This document shows, in pieces, positions 8,738 through 16,523 of a DNA stretch of 64,000 nt. Position numbers and translations under genes: made by a program. Source of the stretch: Mycolicibacterium setense. GTDB lineage: Bacteria > Actinomycetota > Actinomycetes > Mycobacteriales > Mycobacteriaceae. How positions within the stretch are numbered: position 1 is the stretch's first letter; every line of letters begins with the position of its first letter. The notes under the pieces are model-generated. The model searched no databases and had not been told where the DNA came from. It worked only from the letters and a program-made list of their open reading frames with translations. The DNA lies in NCBI RefSeq assembly GCF_000805385.1, contig NZ_JTJW01000008.1, forward strand, positions 558,001 to 622,000, read 5' to 3'.

Positions 8738-9400
8738 ATGCAGCTCTATTACGGGGACCTGATCCCCTATCTCATTCCACTGCTCAAAGGCCTCGCGGTC
8801 AGCATCGGGGTGAGCCTGGTGGCAGCGATCGCCGGCGGCGCGTTCGGAATCCTGCTCTACACCGGGCGCACCTCCCGAGTGAGTATCTTCCGCGTCGCGT
8901 CGTCGGCCTACATCGAGGTCATCCGCAACACCCCGCTGCTCTTGCAGCTCTACCTCGTCTACTTCGCATTGCCGCAGGCCGGTGTGAACCTCGACCCGGT
9001 GGCCGCGGGCATCCTCGCGCTCAGCATCAACAATGCGGCGTACATGGCCGAGATCTATCGCGCGGGCTTTCAGTCCGTGCCGGCCGGCCTGCGCGAAGCA
9101 GGCGCGGCCCTCGGGCTCAGCCCGCGCGACACCTTCTGGCGAGTGCTGCTGCCACCGGCAATGCGAAATGTCCTGCCGGCCATCACCAATCAGGCCATCC
9201 TGCTGTTCCTGGCCTCGTCGATCACGTCGGTCGTATCGCTGCCCGATCTGATGCACGTGATGATGGGAATCACCTCGACCACGTTCCGCACCATCGAGGC
9301 GTTCACCGTCGGCGGCCTGCTCTACTTCGCGGTCGCGTTCCTCATCGCGAGCCTGTCGCGAATCGTCGAAACCCGGTTCATCAAATGGAAGGTGGCGTGA
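8738..9400 (+). CDS. ABC importer permease, polar amino acid family (first subunit)
   Basis: 220 residues with five hydrophobic segments and the EAA loop around residues 120-145 (the EAGAALGL segment), which docks to the ATPase. The HEQRo (His/Glu/Gln/Arg/opine) permease family is indicated by IEVIRNTPLLLQLYLVYF. It pairs with the second permease, whose start codon overlaps its stop (TGATG at 9398-9402). Cargo is presumed to be that of the lipoprotein encoded just upstream. Confidence 0.9.
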   Translation: MQLYYGDLIPYLIPLLKGLAVSIGVSLVAAIAGGAFGILLYTGRTSRVSIFRVASSAYIEVIRNTPLLLQLYLVYFALPQAGVNLDPVAAGILALSINNAAYMAEIYRAGFQSVPAGLREAGAALGLSPRDTFWRVLLPPAMRNVLPAITNQAILLFLASSITSVVSLPDLMHVMMGITSTTFRTIEAFTVGGLLYFAVAFLIASLSRIVETRFIKWKVA

Positions 9401-10110
9401 TGTTCGAAAGACTCGGCACCCAACATCTCTCGCTGATCTGGGAGGGAGCCCTCGTCACTCTCCAGATATGCGCGCTGTCAGTGCTTTTCGGCGGCTTACT
9501 CGGAATTGTGATCGGCCTGATGTCCACTGGAACGATCCGCGCCCTGCGGTGGGTGGCCGCGCTCTACGTCGCGGTGATCCGCGGCATCCCGGTGTTGCTG
9601 ATCATCTTCTTCGTCTACTTCGGCATACCGCTGATGGCCCCGGGCAGCAGCCTCTCGGAGTATTGGGCCGCGGTGATCGCGCTGTCGGTGTTCGCGTCGG
9701 CCTACATCGGCGAGCTCGTGCGTGGCAGCATCCAAGCGGTCCCCGGCGGACAGTTCGAGGCCGCCGACGCACTCGGGCTGTCCTACGCGCAACGCATGCG
9801 CTGGGTCATCCTTCCGCAGGCCGCCCGGGTGATCGTGCCGCCCGGTGTGGGGTTCCTGGTGGTCCTGATCAAAGACAGCTCGCTGGTCGCAGTCATCGGT
9901 CTCATCGACCTCACCCGCGCGGGCAACGTGGTCAGCTCGCTCACCGCCGATCCGATCACCACCTACCTCATCGTCGGCGCCGGCTATTTCGTCATCTGCT
10001 ACACGCTCTCGTCGCTGGGCCGCCGCTACGAACAACGGCTCGACGTCCACATCAAGGCGCCCGAAGTCGGAGACACCCTCACCCTCACCACAGGAGCGAA
10101 GAAGAAATGA
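9400..10110 (+). CDS. ABC importer permease, polar amino acid family (second subunit)
   Basis: 236 residues. The ATG at 9400 is chosen because it overlaps the stop of the first permease; the frame is open far upstream but that part only mirrors the first permease gene in another frame. Five transmembrane segments and an EAA loop (FEAADALGL) are visible. It shares the IRGIPVLLIIFFVYF signature of the HEQRo family. The C-terminus is soluble and Thr-rich. Its stop overlaps the ATPase ATG by four bases. Confidence 0.9.
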   Translation: MFERLGTQHLSLIWEGALVTLQICALSVLFGGLLGIVIGLMSTGTIRALRWVAALYVAVIRGIPVLLIIFFVYFGIPLMAPGSSLSEYWAAVIALSVFASAYIGELVRGSIQAVPGGQFEAADALGLSYAQRMRWVILPQAARVIVPPGVGFLVVLIKDSSLVAVIGLIDLTRAGNVVSSLTADPITTYLIVGAGYFVICYTLSSLGRRYEQRLDVHIKAPEVGDTLTLTTGAKKK

Positions 10111-10835
10111 TCGAGGTCGACGGACTGCGACTGAGCTTCGGCGACACCGAAGTGCTGCACGGCGTTTCGTGCCGGGTGGCCGCGCGCGAAGTGGTGTGCA
10201 TCATCGGCGCCTCGGGCTCGGGCAAGAGCACGCTGCTGCGCTGCATGAACGGCTTGGAACGGCCGTCGCACGGCACGATCGTGATCAACGGACACACGCT
10301 GGGACCCCAGGAGAAGACCGCCGATCTGGCCGTGGTGCGCCGCGACGTCGGCATGGTGTTCCAGCATTTCAACCTGTTCCCGCACATGACCGTCACCGAG
10401 AACATCGCGCTGGCGCCGCGACGGGTACTGGGGCGCACCAAGAGCGAGGCCGAGGAACGGGCCCGCACCCTGCTGGGTCGAGTGGGGCTGGCAGACAAGG
10501 CCGGCGTCTATCCCGATTCGCTGTCGGGTGGCCAGAAACAACGCGTGGCCATCGCGCGTGCACTGGCGATGGATCCGACGATCATGCTGTTCGACGAGCC
10601 CACCTCGGCGCTGGACCCCGAGATCGTCGGCGAGGTGCTGGCCGTGATGAAAGACCTCGCCGCCGAGGGCATGACGATGGTAGTGGTAACCCACGAGATG
10701 GGCTTCGCCCGCGAGGTGTCCGACCGGGTGATCTACATGGACAAGGGCACCATCGTCGAAACGTCCAGCCCGACATCGATGTTCACCTCACCGCAGGAGA
10801 CCCGCACGCGGGAGTTCCTGAGCAAGGTGCTCTGA
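10107..10835 (+). CDS. ABC importer ATPase, GlnQ/HisP-like
   Basis: 242 residues, normal length for the polar amino acid importer ATPases. Walker A is GASGSGKST, the Q-loop lies in VFQHFNLFPHMT, the signature is LSGGQKQR, Walker B is IMLFDEPTSALD, and the switch His is in VVTHEMGFA. All residues needed for ATP hydrolysis are present. The start is fixed by the ATGA overlap at 10107. One base separates its stop from the deacylase start, so importer and hydrolase genes are on one transcript. Confidence 0.93.
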   Translation: MIEVDGLRLSFGDTEVLHGVSCRVAAREVVCIIGASGSGKSTLLRCMNGLERPSHGTIVINGHTLGPQEKTADLAVVRRDVGMVFQHFNLFPHMTVTENIALAPRRVLGRTKSEAEERARTLLGRVGLADKAGVYPDSLSGGQKQRVAIARALAMDPTIMLFDEPTSALDPEIVGEVLAVMKDLAAEGMTMVVVTHEMGFAREVSDRVIYMDKGTIVETSSPTSMFTSPQETRTREFLSKVL

Positions 10836-10836
10836 G

Positions 10837-12426
10837 ATGCCGGCGCTGGACTACTTGCTGACGGGCGCAGATATCGTCGACGGCACCGGGACACCTGCAC
10901 GACGAGCCGATGTCGGTCTACGCGGGAACCGCATCGCATTCGTCGGGTTGTCGACCGACGTCCGAGCAGTCACCACGCTCGACTGCACCGGCATGATCAT
11001 CACCCCCGGGCTGATCGATCCGCACAGCCACAGCGACTGGTCGGTGCTGGGCAATCCCGACGCCTTCAGCACGATCCACCAAGGCGTCACGACCGAGGTG
11101 GTCGGCAACTGTGGCCTCACCTATGCCCCGATCGGCGACGAGGATGCCGACACGACCGCGGGCGCGCTGCGCGCCATGGGCTACGACGGTCCGGTCGACT
11201 GGCGCAGCTTCGGCGATCTCGTGCAGCGGGTCCACTCCGGTCCGACAGCGCAGAACCTCATGTGGTTCGTCGGGCACACCGCGATTCGCAGCGCCGCGCG
11301 GGCAGCCCCCGACCAACCGCGCACGCAGATCCGTCTGCTCGAGGAGGCGATGGAGGCCGGCGCGATCGGTTTCTCGAGCGGACTGGAGTACGGCTCAGGG
11401 CGTTTCGCCGCCACCGAGGAACTCGTGGCACTCGCCAAGGCCGCAGGCCGGCGTGACGGCATGTACGCCAGCCACATCCGAAATCGCGACGCCGATCTCG
11501 ACTCCGCCGTCGACGAGTTCTTCGCCGTCGTCGACGAAGGGGAGGTGCGGGCACAGCTGTCGCACCTGAACGTGCGTCATGGCACCGGCGCCGAGTCCGG
11601 CGCCTGGGAGCGCGCGGCCGAGCGCGTTGTCACCGAACGGCAGCGCGGAACCGATGTGCTGGCCGATATGACCCCCTACCCGCACGGTATCGGCATGGCC
11701 ACCGGGTTGCTGCCCGCATGGTTGGCGGGGCGTCCCGGCGCCGAGGCCGCCGAACTGCTCAAGGATCGGGAAGTTCGACAGCAAGTGCGCCGGGACAGCG
11801 ACAGGTACTGGCGGTTCGTCCACCGCGGCCAGTGGCACCGCGTGCGACTCGGTGTCAGCCCGACCCACCCCGACTGGGAAGGACTGTCCTTCACCGAGAT
11901 CGCCGAGAGACACGGCGCCGACGAGTGGGAGTGCCTGTTCGACATCCTCACTGCGGCAGGCGCCGACATGGGCAGCGTGCAGCTGATCGGCGAATTGTTC
12001 ACCGCGGGCCACCTCGCCGAGGCGATCGCGCACGACCATTTCCTGCTCGGGGTCGACGCCTTCAGCACGTGCCGGCACGGCGCTCTGGACGGCAGCACCC
12101 GCAATCCGTTGTTCTACCACGGGCATACGCACTACCTGGCTCACCACGTTCCGGCGGGCACCCTGTCGCTGGAGACCGCCATCCACAAGATGACCGGCAT
12201 GGTCGCCGGACACTTCGGCATGCGCGACCGGGGTGAACTGCGCGCCGGCGCGTTCGCCGATGTCGTCGTGTTCGACCCCGCGATCATCGACCGCACCGAC
12301 ACCTGGACGCTGCCACGCCGGTACGCCGACGCGGCCCGCCATGTCTGGGTGAACGGCGTGCCCGTCGTCACCGACGCCGCCCACACGGGCCACAGGCCCG
12401 GACGCATGCTCACCCACCGGCCGTGA
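10837..12426 (+). CDS. D-aminoacylase/N-acyl-D-amino-acid deacylase family amidohydrolase
   Basis: 529 residues of the amidohydrolase superfamily, D-aminoacylase branch. Metal ligands visible are His63 and His65 (HSHSD motif), the bridging Cys92 in VGNCG, His213 in SHIRNR, His243 in LSHLNV, and Asp407 in GVDAFS. The beta-sandwich pieces at both ends are present. The family removes acyl groups from N-acyl-D-amino acids or cleaves related amides. In this operon the released acid could be the substrate of the acid-sugar dehydratase two genes on. Cytoplasmic, no signal peptide. Start is ATG 10837, one base after the ATPase stop. Dihydropyrimidinase- or dipeptidase-like activity cannot be excluded. 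Confidence 0.85.
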   Translation: MPALDYLLTGADIVDGTGTPARRADVGLRGNRIAFVGLSTDVRAVTTLDCTGMIITPGLIDPHSHSDWSVLGNPDAFSTIHQGVTTEVVGNCGLTYAPIGDEDADTTAGALRAMGYDGPVDWRSFGDLVQRVHSGPTAQNLMWFVGHTAIRSAARAAPDQPRTQIRLLEEAMEAGAIGFSSGLEYGSGRFAATEELVALAKAAGRRDGMYASHIRNRDADLDSAVDEFFAVVDEGEVRAQLSHLNVRHGTGAESGAWERAAERVVTERQRGTDVLADMTPYPHGIGMATGLLPAWLAGRPGAEAAELLKDREVRQQVRRDSDRYWRFVHRGQWHRVRLGVSPTHPDWEGLSFTEIAERHGADEWECLFDILTAAGADMGSVQLIGELFTAGHLAEAIAHDHFLLGVDAFSTCRHGALDGSTRNPLFYHGHTHYLAHHVPAGTLSLETAIHKMTGMVAGHFGMRDRGELRAGAFADVVVFDPAIIDRTDTWTLPRRYADAARHVWVNGVPVVTDAAHTGHRPGRMLTHRP

Positions 12427-12463
12427 CCACACGGCCACATCATCCCGAGGAGCTCCAAAACAC

Positions 12464-13600
12464 ATGAAAATCACCGGCATTCAGACGTGCGGGCTGCGCG
12501 GCGCCACCCCGGAAGGGGGCTGGTCCAACGAACTGCACCCCGACGACGTCGTGCACACCCTGGTCGCCGTCCACACCGACAGCGGCCAGGTCGGCATCGG
12601 CAGCGCCTTCACGACCGAAGGTTTGGTCGCCGCCGCCGTGGATCTGCTTGCGCCGCAACTTATCGGACAAAGTGCATTGGAGGCCGAACGGCTGACCGAG
12701 ACGCTGCACCAGAGCGCGTTCTGGATGGGCCGCGGCGGCTCCCTCACCCATGCCACCAGTGCCATCGACATCGCGCTGTGGGACCTGGCCGGCCAGGCGC
12801 TCGGTCAACCGGTAGGTCGGCTGCTCGGGGGCCGTTACCGGGAGCGGGTGCGGCCCTATGCCTCGGTGCTCATGGACGAGGCACCGGTGATGACCGAAAA
12901 CCTGGCGCAGCTGGCGAATCAGGGCTTCACGGCGTTCAAGATCGGCTGGTGGAAGTTCGGCCGCGTGGACAGCGAGACCGACGAGCGGACCGTCGCCGCG
13001 GCCCGCGAAGCCGTCGGCGACCACGTGCTGGCCGTCGACGCCGGTGGTTCTGAGGCGTTCTTCCCTGGCGGGCTGTCGTGGGCCAAGCGCACGGCCGACA
13101 TGCTGGCCGATTACGGCGTTGCATGGTTCGAGGAGGCGTTGGCACCCGACGACGTCCACGGTTTCGTCGAGTTGAGGCGGCATTCCAAGGTGCCCATCAG
13201 TGGCGGTGAGGTCCTGACCCGTAGGCAGACATTCTTGCCTTTTCTCGATGCGGGGGCCTTCGACATCGTGCAGCCCGACACCACCAAGGGAGGCGGCCTG
13301 AGCGAGTCACGCCGCATCGGCTGGGTTGCGCAGGATCGTGGGGTGCGACTGATCCCGCACGGCTGGAACACCGCGATCGGGTTGGCCGCCGATCTGCATC
13401 TGGCATCGGCGTTAGCGGCAACCGATTTCGTCGAGTACAAGACCGGATCTGCCTACATCGACGAACTCGTCAGCGGCGGATGGGATCTCGACAGCGACGG
13501 CATGCTCGCGGTGCCGGACGGGCCGGGGCTCGGCGTCACCCTGGACCGAACGGCGCTGGAGCGCTACGGCACCCGCCCGACGTTCGCCGACGCCCGATGA
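12464..13600 (+). CDS. Enolase-superfamily acid-sugar dehydratase (mandelate racemase subgroup)
   Basis: 378 residues. The barrel carries Lys159 in FKIGWW, metal ligands Asp192 (VDAGG), Glu223 or 224 (FEEAL) and Glu249 (GGE), and the Asp272-His299 dyad (QPD, PHGWN). The His-Asp dyad places it in the mandelate racemase subgroup, where most members dehydrate aldonic or aldaric acids to 2-keto-3-deoxy acids. The second Lys of the usual KxK motif is Gly161, which favours a dehydratase using the His over a two-base racemase. A GGAG site precedes the ATG. With a KDG kinase and KDPG aldolase after it, a C6 aldonate giving KDG is the likely reaction. Confidence 0.85.
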   Translation: MKITGIQTCGLRGATPEGGWSNELHPDDVVHTLVAVHTDSGQVGIGSAFTTEGLVAAAVDLLAPQLIGQSALEAERLTETLHQSAFWMGRGGSLTHATSAIDIALWDLAGQALGQPVGRLLGGRYRERVRPYASVLMDEAPVMTENLAQLANQGFTAFKIGWWKFGRVDSETDERTVAAAREAVGDHVLAVDAGGSEAFFPGGLSWAKRTADMLADYGVAWFEEALAPDDVHGFVELRRHSKVPISGGEVLTRRQTFLPFLDAGAFDIVQPDTTKGGGLSESRRIGWVAQDRGVRLIPHGWNTAIGLAADLHLASALAATDFVEYKTGSAYIDELVSGGWDLDSDGMLAVPDGPGLGVTLDRTALERYGTRPTFADAR

Positions 13601-14211
13601 GCGACGTGTTCGAGCACCGCGTGATCCCGCTGGCGACCGTGCGCGATCCGATTCACATCGATGCGATCGGCGACGGACTCGTCGACGGTGGCCTGCCTGT
13701 GGTCGAGGTGGCATTGCGCGGTGAGCACGGTCTGGCCGCGATTCGCCGGCTCGTCGCGCGGGGTGATCTCCTGGTTGGCGCCGGCACGGTCCGCTCGGTG
13801 GAGCAAGCGCGCGCCGCGATCGACGCGGGCGCACAGTTCGTGGTGTCACCCGGGCTGGATCCAGAGGTGGTGCGATGCGTCGGGCAGGCCGGGCTGGCGG
13901 TCATTCCAGGCGTCCTGACGCCGACCGAGGTAGACACCGCGGCCCGGCTCGGACTTCACCGGGTCAAGTTGTTTCCGGCCGCCGCAGTCGACACGTCTTG
14001 CCTGTTGTCGGCGTACACGGCGGTGTTTCCGGAGATGCTTTTCATGCCGTCGGCCGGCGTCACCGCCGCGAGCATGGCTGAGTTCCTCACTCAGCAGGCG
14101 GTTTTCGCCGTCAGCGGCAGCTGGATCACCGCCCGGGCCGACGCCGGCGCAGCCGCGGTGGCCGATGCGGCCCGCGAAGCCATCGCCGTCGCCGCGCAGG
14201 TGCCGCTATGA
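13597..14211 (+). CDS. KDPG/KHG aldolase (Eda-like)
   Basis: 204 residues. Glu37 (VVEVALR) and the Schiff-base Lys124 (RVKLFPA) correspond to the catalytic Glu and Lys of class I KDPG aldolase. It should split 2-keto-3-deoxy-6-phosphogluconate into pyruvate and glyceraldehyde-3-phosphate. The frame is open from 13480, but ATG 13597 overlaps the dehydratase stop (ATGA) and gives the family length. Coupling to the KDG kinase on the other side (ATGA at 14208) completes a short Entner-Doudoroff-like branch. Cleavage of 4-hydroxy-2-oxoglutarate or the galacto-isomer is possible. Confidence 0.9.
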   Translation: MSDVFEHRVIPLATVRDPIHIDAIGDGLVDGGLPVVEVALRGEHGLAAIRRLVARGDLLVGAGTVRSVEQARAAIDAGAQFVVSPGLDPEVVRCVGQAGLAVIPGVLTPTEVDTAARLGLHRVKLFPAAAVDTSCLLSAYTAVFPEMLFMPSAGVTAASMAEFLTQQAVFAVSGSWITARADAGAAAVADAAREAIAVAAQVPL

Positions 14212-15167
14212 GCCCGACCTTTGACGTCGTCACCCTCGGGGAAAGCCTCGGCCTGCTCACGGCGCCGCAGGCGGGGCGCCTGCACCACAACCCGACGCTG
14301 CGGCTGGGATTCGGCGGTGCCGAGAGCAATGTGGCCATCGGGGTGGCCCGGCTCGGCGGCACGGCGGCCTGGATCGGCCGACTCGGCGCCGACAGTCTCG
14401 GCGAGTTGATCCTGCGTGAACTGCGGGCCGAAGGTGTGCACCCCTACCCGGCGCACGACCTCGACACCGCGACGGCGCTCATGATCAAAGAACGTCCGCA
14501 CCCCGGCGCGGCCCGCGTGAGCTATTACCGCCGCGGACACGCCGGCAGCCGGCTGCGACCGGCCGATGTCCCGATCGCTGTCGTCACTGACACGAAAATC
14601 CTTCATGTCACCGGCATTTCGGCGGCATTGGGCGACTCCGCCCGATCCGCGGCCCACGCGGCGATCGACGCCGCTACATCGGCGGGCGCATCGGTGTCGT
14701 TCGACGTCAACCACCGCACCGCCCTGTGGAGTGACCAGAGGGCGGCAGCGGCGGCCTATCTCGAGCTCGCCCAGCGGGCTGACATCGTATTCGCCGGAGA
14801 AGCGGAGGCTCAGCTGCTCACCGGAGCCGAGACACCCGGACGGCAACTCGACGCTCTGCTGAGCCTTGGCATCGATTGTGCGGTGGTCAAACGCGGCGCC
14901 GAGGGGGCAATGGCTGCCACTGCGGAGGACCGGTGTGCGGGTCCGGCCGTCGCGGTCCCGGTGATCGACACCGTCGGCGCCGGGGACGCCTTCGTCGCGG
15001 GCTGGCTGGCCGATCTCGCCCGCGGCGCGACGTTGCGCCAGTGCCTGGACACTGCGCTGGCGTGCGGGGCGTTCGCGTGCACCGGCGACGGAGACTGGGA
15101 GTCGGCTCCGAGCCGCGACGACCTGCGGTGGCTACGTCACGGCGCGGCTGATCCGGTTTCGCGCTAG
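14208..15167 (+). CDS. PfkB-family sugar kinase, probable 2-keto-3-deoxygluconate kinase
   Basis: 319 residues of the ribokinase/PfkB fold. The N-terminal GGAESNVAIGVARLG and the C-terminal DTVGAGDAF with the catalytic Asp are both intact. The Asn-Val-Ala form of the N-terminal motif is common in KDG kinases. It would phosphorylate KDG at the 6-position and feed the aldolase gene, which it overlaps by four bases. It ends the operon and overlaps the Rv2466c-like gene on the other strand by four bases (15164-15167), so the two transcripts converge without a spacer. Fructokinase activity cannot be ruled out by sequence alone. Confidence 0.85.
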   Translation: MSPTFDVVTLGESLGLLTAPQAGRLHHNPTLRLGFGGAESNVAIGVARLGGTAAWIGRLGADSLGELILRELRAEGVHPYPAHDLDTATALMIKERPHPGAARVSYYRRGHAGSRLRPADVPIAVVTDTKILHVTGISAALGDSARSAAHAAIDAATSAGASVSFDVNHRTALWSDQRAAAAAYLELAQRADIVFAGEAEAQLLTGAETPGRQLDALLSLGIDCAVVKRGAEGAMAATAEDRCAGPAVAVPVIDTVGAGDAFVAGWLADLARGATLRQCLDTALACGAFACTGDGDWESAPSRDDLRWLRHGAADPVSR

Positions 15168-15796
15168 TCGAACTGCGGCGGCTCGCTGCGGGACCGCTTG
15201 AGCTCCCAGAAGTGCGGGTACGACGCGAACGTCACCGAGGCGTCCCAGAGCTTGCCGGCCTCTTCGCCGCGCGGGATCTTCGAGAGCACCGGACCGAAGA
15301 AGGCGACACCGTTGACGTGAATGGTCGGGGTGCCGACGTCGTCGCCGACGGCGTCCATACCGGCGTGGTGACTCTTGCGCAGTTCTTCGTCGTACTTGTC
15401 GGTGGTGGCCGCCTCGGCGAGCTCGGCGGGCAGCCCGACCTCGTCGAGCGACTGCGCGATGACCTGGTCGAGGTCCTTGTTGTCCTGGTTGTGGATCCGG
15501 AAGCCCATCGCGGTGTACAGCGGGCCGAGGATCTCCGGGCCCTTGAGCTGTTCGGCGGCGATCGCGACGCGGACCGGGCCCCACGCCTTCGTCATCAGTT
15601 CCTGGTAGTTCTCGGGCAGGTCGCGGCCTTCGTTGAGCACCGCGAGGCTCATGACGTGGAACTGCACGTCGATGTCGCGCACCTTCTCGACTTCGAGGAT
15701 CCATCGGGAGGTGATCCAGCACCACGGGCACAGCGGGTCGAACCAGAATCCGGCCGTGTCTTTTCGATCTGTGGCCTTCTGATCTACGGGGGCCAT
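15164..15796 (-). CDS. DsbA-like mycothiol-dependent oxidoreductase (Rv2466c-like)
   Basis: 210 residues. Thioredoxin fold with a CPWC active site at about residues 22-25 and a long helical insertion, ending EPPQFD like Rv2466c. That protein is a mycothiol-dependent nitroreductase/disulfide reductase of the cytoplasm that activates some nitro prodrugs and protects against oxidative stress. No signal peptide. The M. tuberculosis gene is in the SigH regulon, and a matching promoter lies just upstream here. The next gene is divergent after 284 bases. In M. tuberculosis this gene follows rpiB directly, so its position marks the right border of the inserted catabolic island. Confidence 0.9.
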   Translation of the reverse strand: MAPVDQKATDRKDTAGFWFDPLCPWCWITSRWILEVEKVRDIDVQFHVMSLAVLNEGRDLPENYQELMTKAWGPVRVAIAAEQLKGPEILGPLYTAMGFRIHNQDNKDLDQVIAQSLDEVGLPAELAEAATTDKYDEELRKSHHAGMDAVGDDVGTPTIHVNGVAFFGPVLSKIPRGEEAGKLWDASVTFASYPHFWELKRSRSEPPQFD

Positions 15797-15842
15797 CTAC
15801 GCGTCCTCTCGATGTGGTTCAGGGCACAACTGCATCCAACAC

Positions 15843-15869
15843 AACTCTGCACCCGCGTTGAGATGTTCC
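15843..15869 (-). promoter_or_regulatory. Predicted SigH-type promoter for the Rv2466c-like gene
   Basis: On the minus strand GGAACA (15869-15864) and GTT (15845-15843) are separated by 18 bases, matching the GGAA/GTT pattern of mycobacterial SigH and SigE promoters. A start about seven bases after GTT would leave a leader of roughly 40 bases. The ortholog is a known SigH target. Confidence 0.7.
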
Positions 15870-16080
15870 CGACTCGAGTAACTATCCCGGCGGCAATTGC
15901 GACAACCTTGATGGTGGCCGGCATGTCGACATGCATGCTGAAGTCACGACAGCAGCACAGGAAACGCATAGTGGGCGAATCTTTATCGAAACGTGTTGCC
16001 CCTGTGACCCTGGTAAACCACTGTTGCCAAAGTGAGCAGAGCGATCTAAAGGGTTCTGCGTGATAGCTGAGGAGCTCAAT

Positions 16081-16485
16081 ATGGCCGCTCGTGCCTTCCT
16101 GGCGACGGCTGGTGCCGTCGCCGCCGCCCTGATGTTCGCAGTCCCTGCCCAAGCCGACCCGGTGCCCAACCCGGCCGATCCGACCGACAGCTCGTTCCTG
16201 AACGCGCTGAACGATGCCGGTGTGGGCTACGGCGACCCCAACACCGCGGTCCAGATGGGCCAGGACGTCTGTCCGATGCTCGTCGAGCCCGGTAAGGACT
16301 TCGCGTCGGTGGCCTCCCAGATGCGCGGCGACGGGGGCATGTCCCCACAGATGGCGTCGTTCTTCACCGGCATCGCGATCCAGATGTACTGCCCGCAGAT
16401 GATGTCGTCGATCAGCGACGGTTCGATCCTGAACAACCTGGGTGCGCTGAACGGACTCGCCGGGATCGCCGGCTTCCCCCAGTAG
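16081..16485 (+). CDS. Secreted DUF732 protein
   Basis: 134 residues. A Sec signal peptide covers about 1-29 with cleavage after AQA. The mature part has the DUF732 layout: short helices and two Cys (in QDVCPML and MYCPQM) that probably form a disulfide. Mycobacteria have many copies; no function is established. The ATG at 16081 is preferred over a GTG at 16060 because GAGGAG at 16069-16074 is correctly spaced and the signal peptide starts there. It lies 38 bases before pepN and may be co-transcribed with it. Confidence 0.8.
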   Translation: MAARAFLATAGAVAAALMFAVPAQADPVPNPADPTDSSFLNALNDAGVGYGDPNTAVQMGQDVCPMLVEPGKDFASVASQMRGDGGMSPQMASFFTGIAIQMYCPQMMSSISDGSILNNLGALNGLAGIAGFPQ

Positions 16486-16523
16486 CCCGGGTCCTGCTGA
16501 CGTCCAGCCACTAAGTTGGACGG

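Noticed and set aside
8668..9399. Upstream extension of the second importer permease
   Set aside because: It is the first permease gene read in another frame; the ATG at 9400 overlaps the previous stop and gives the family length.
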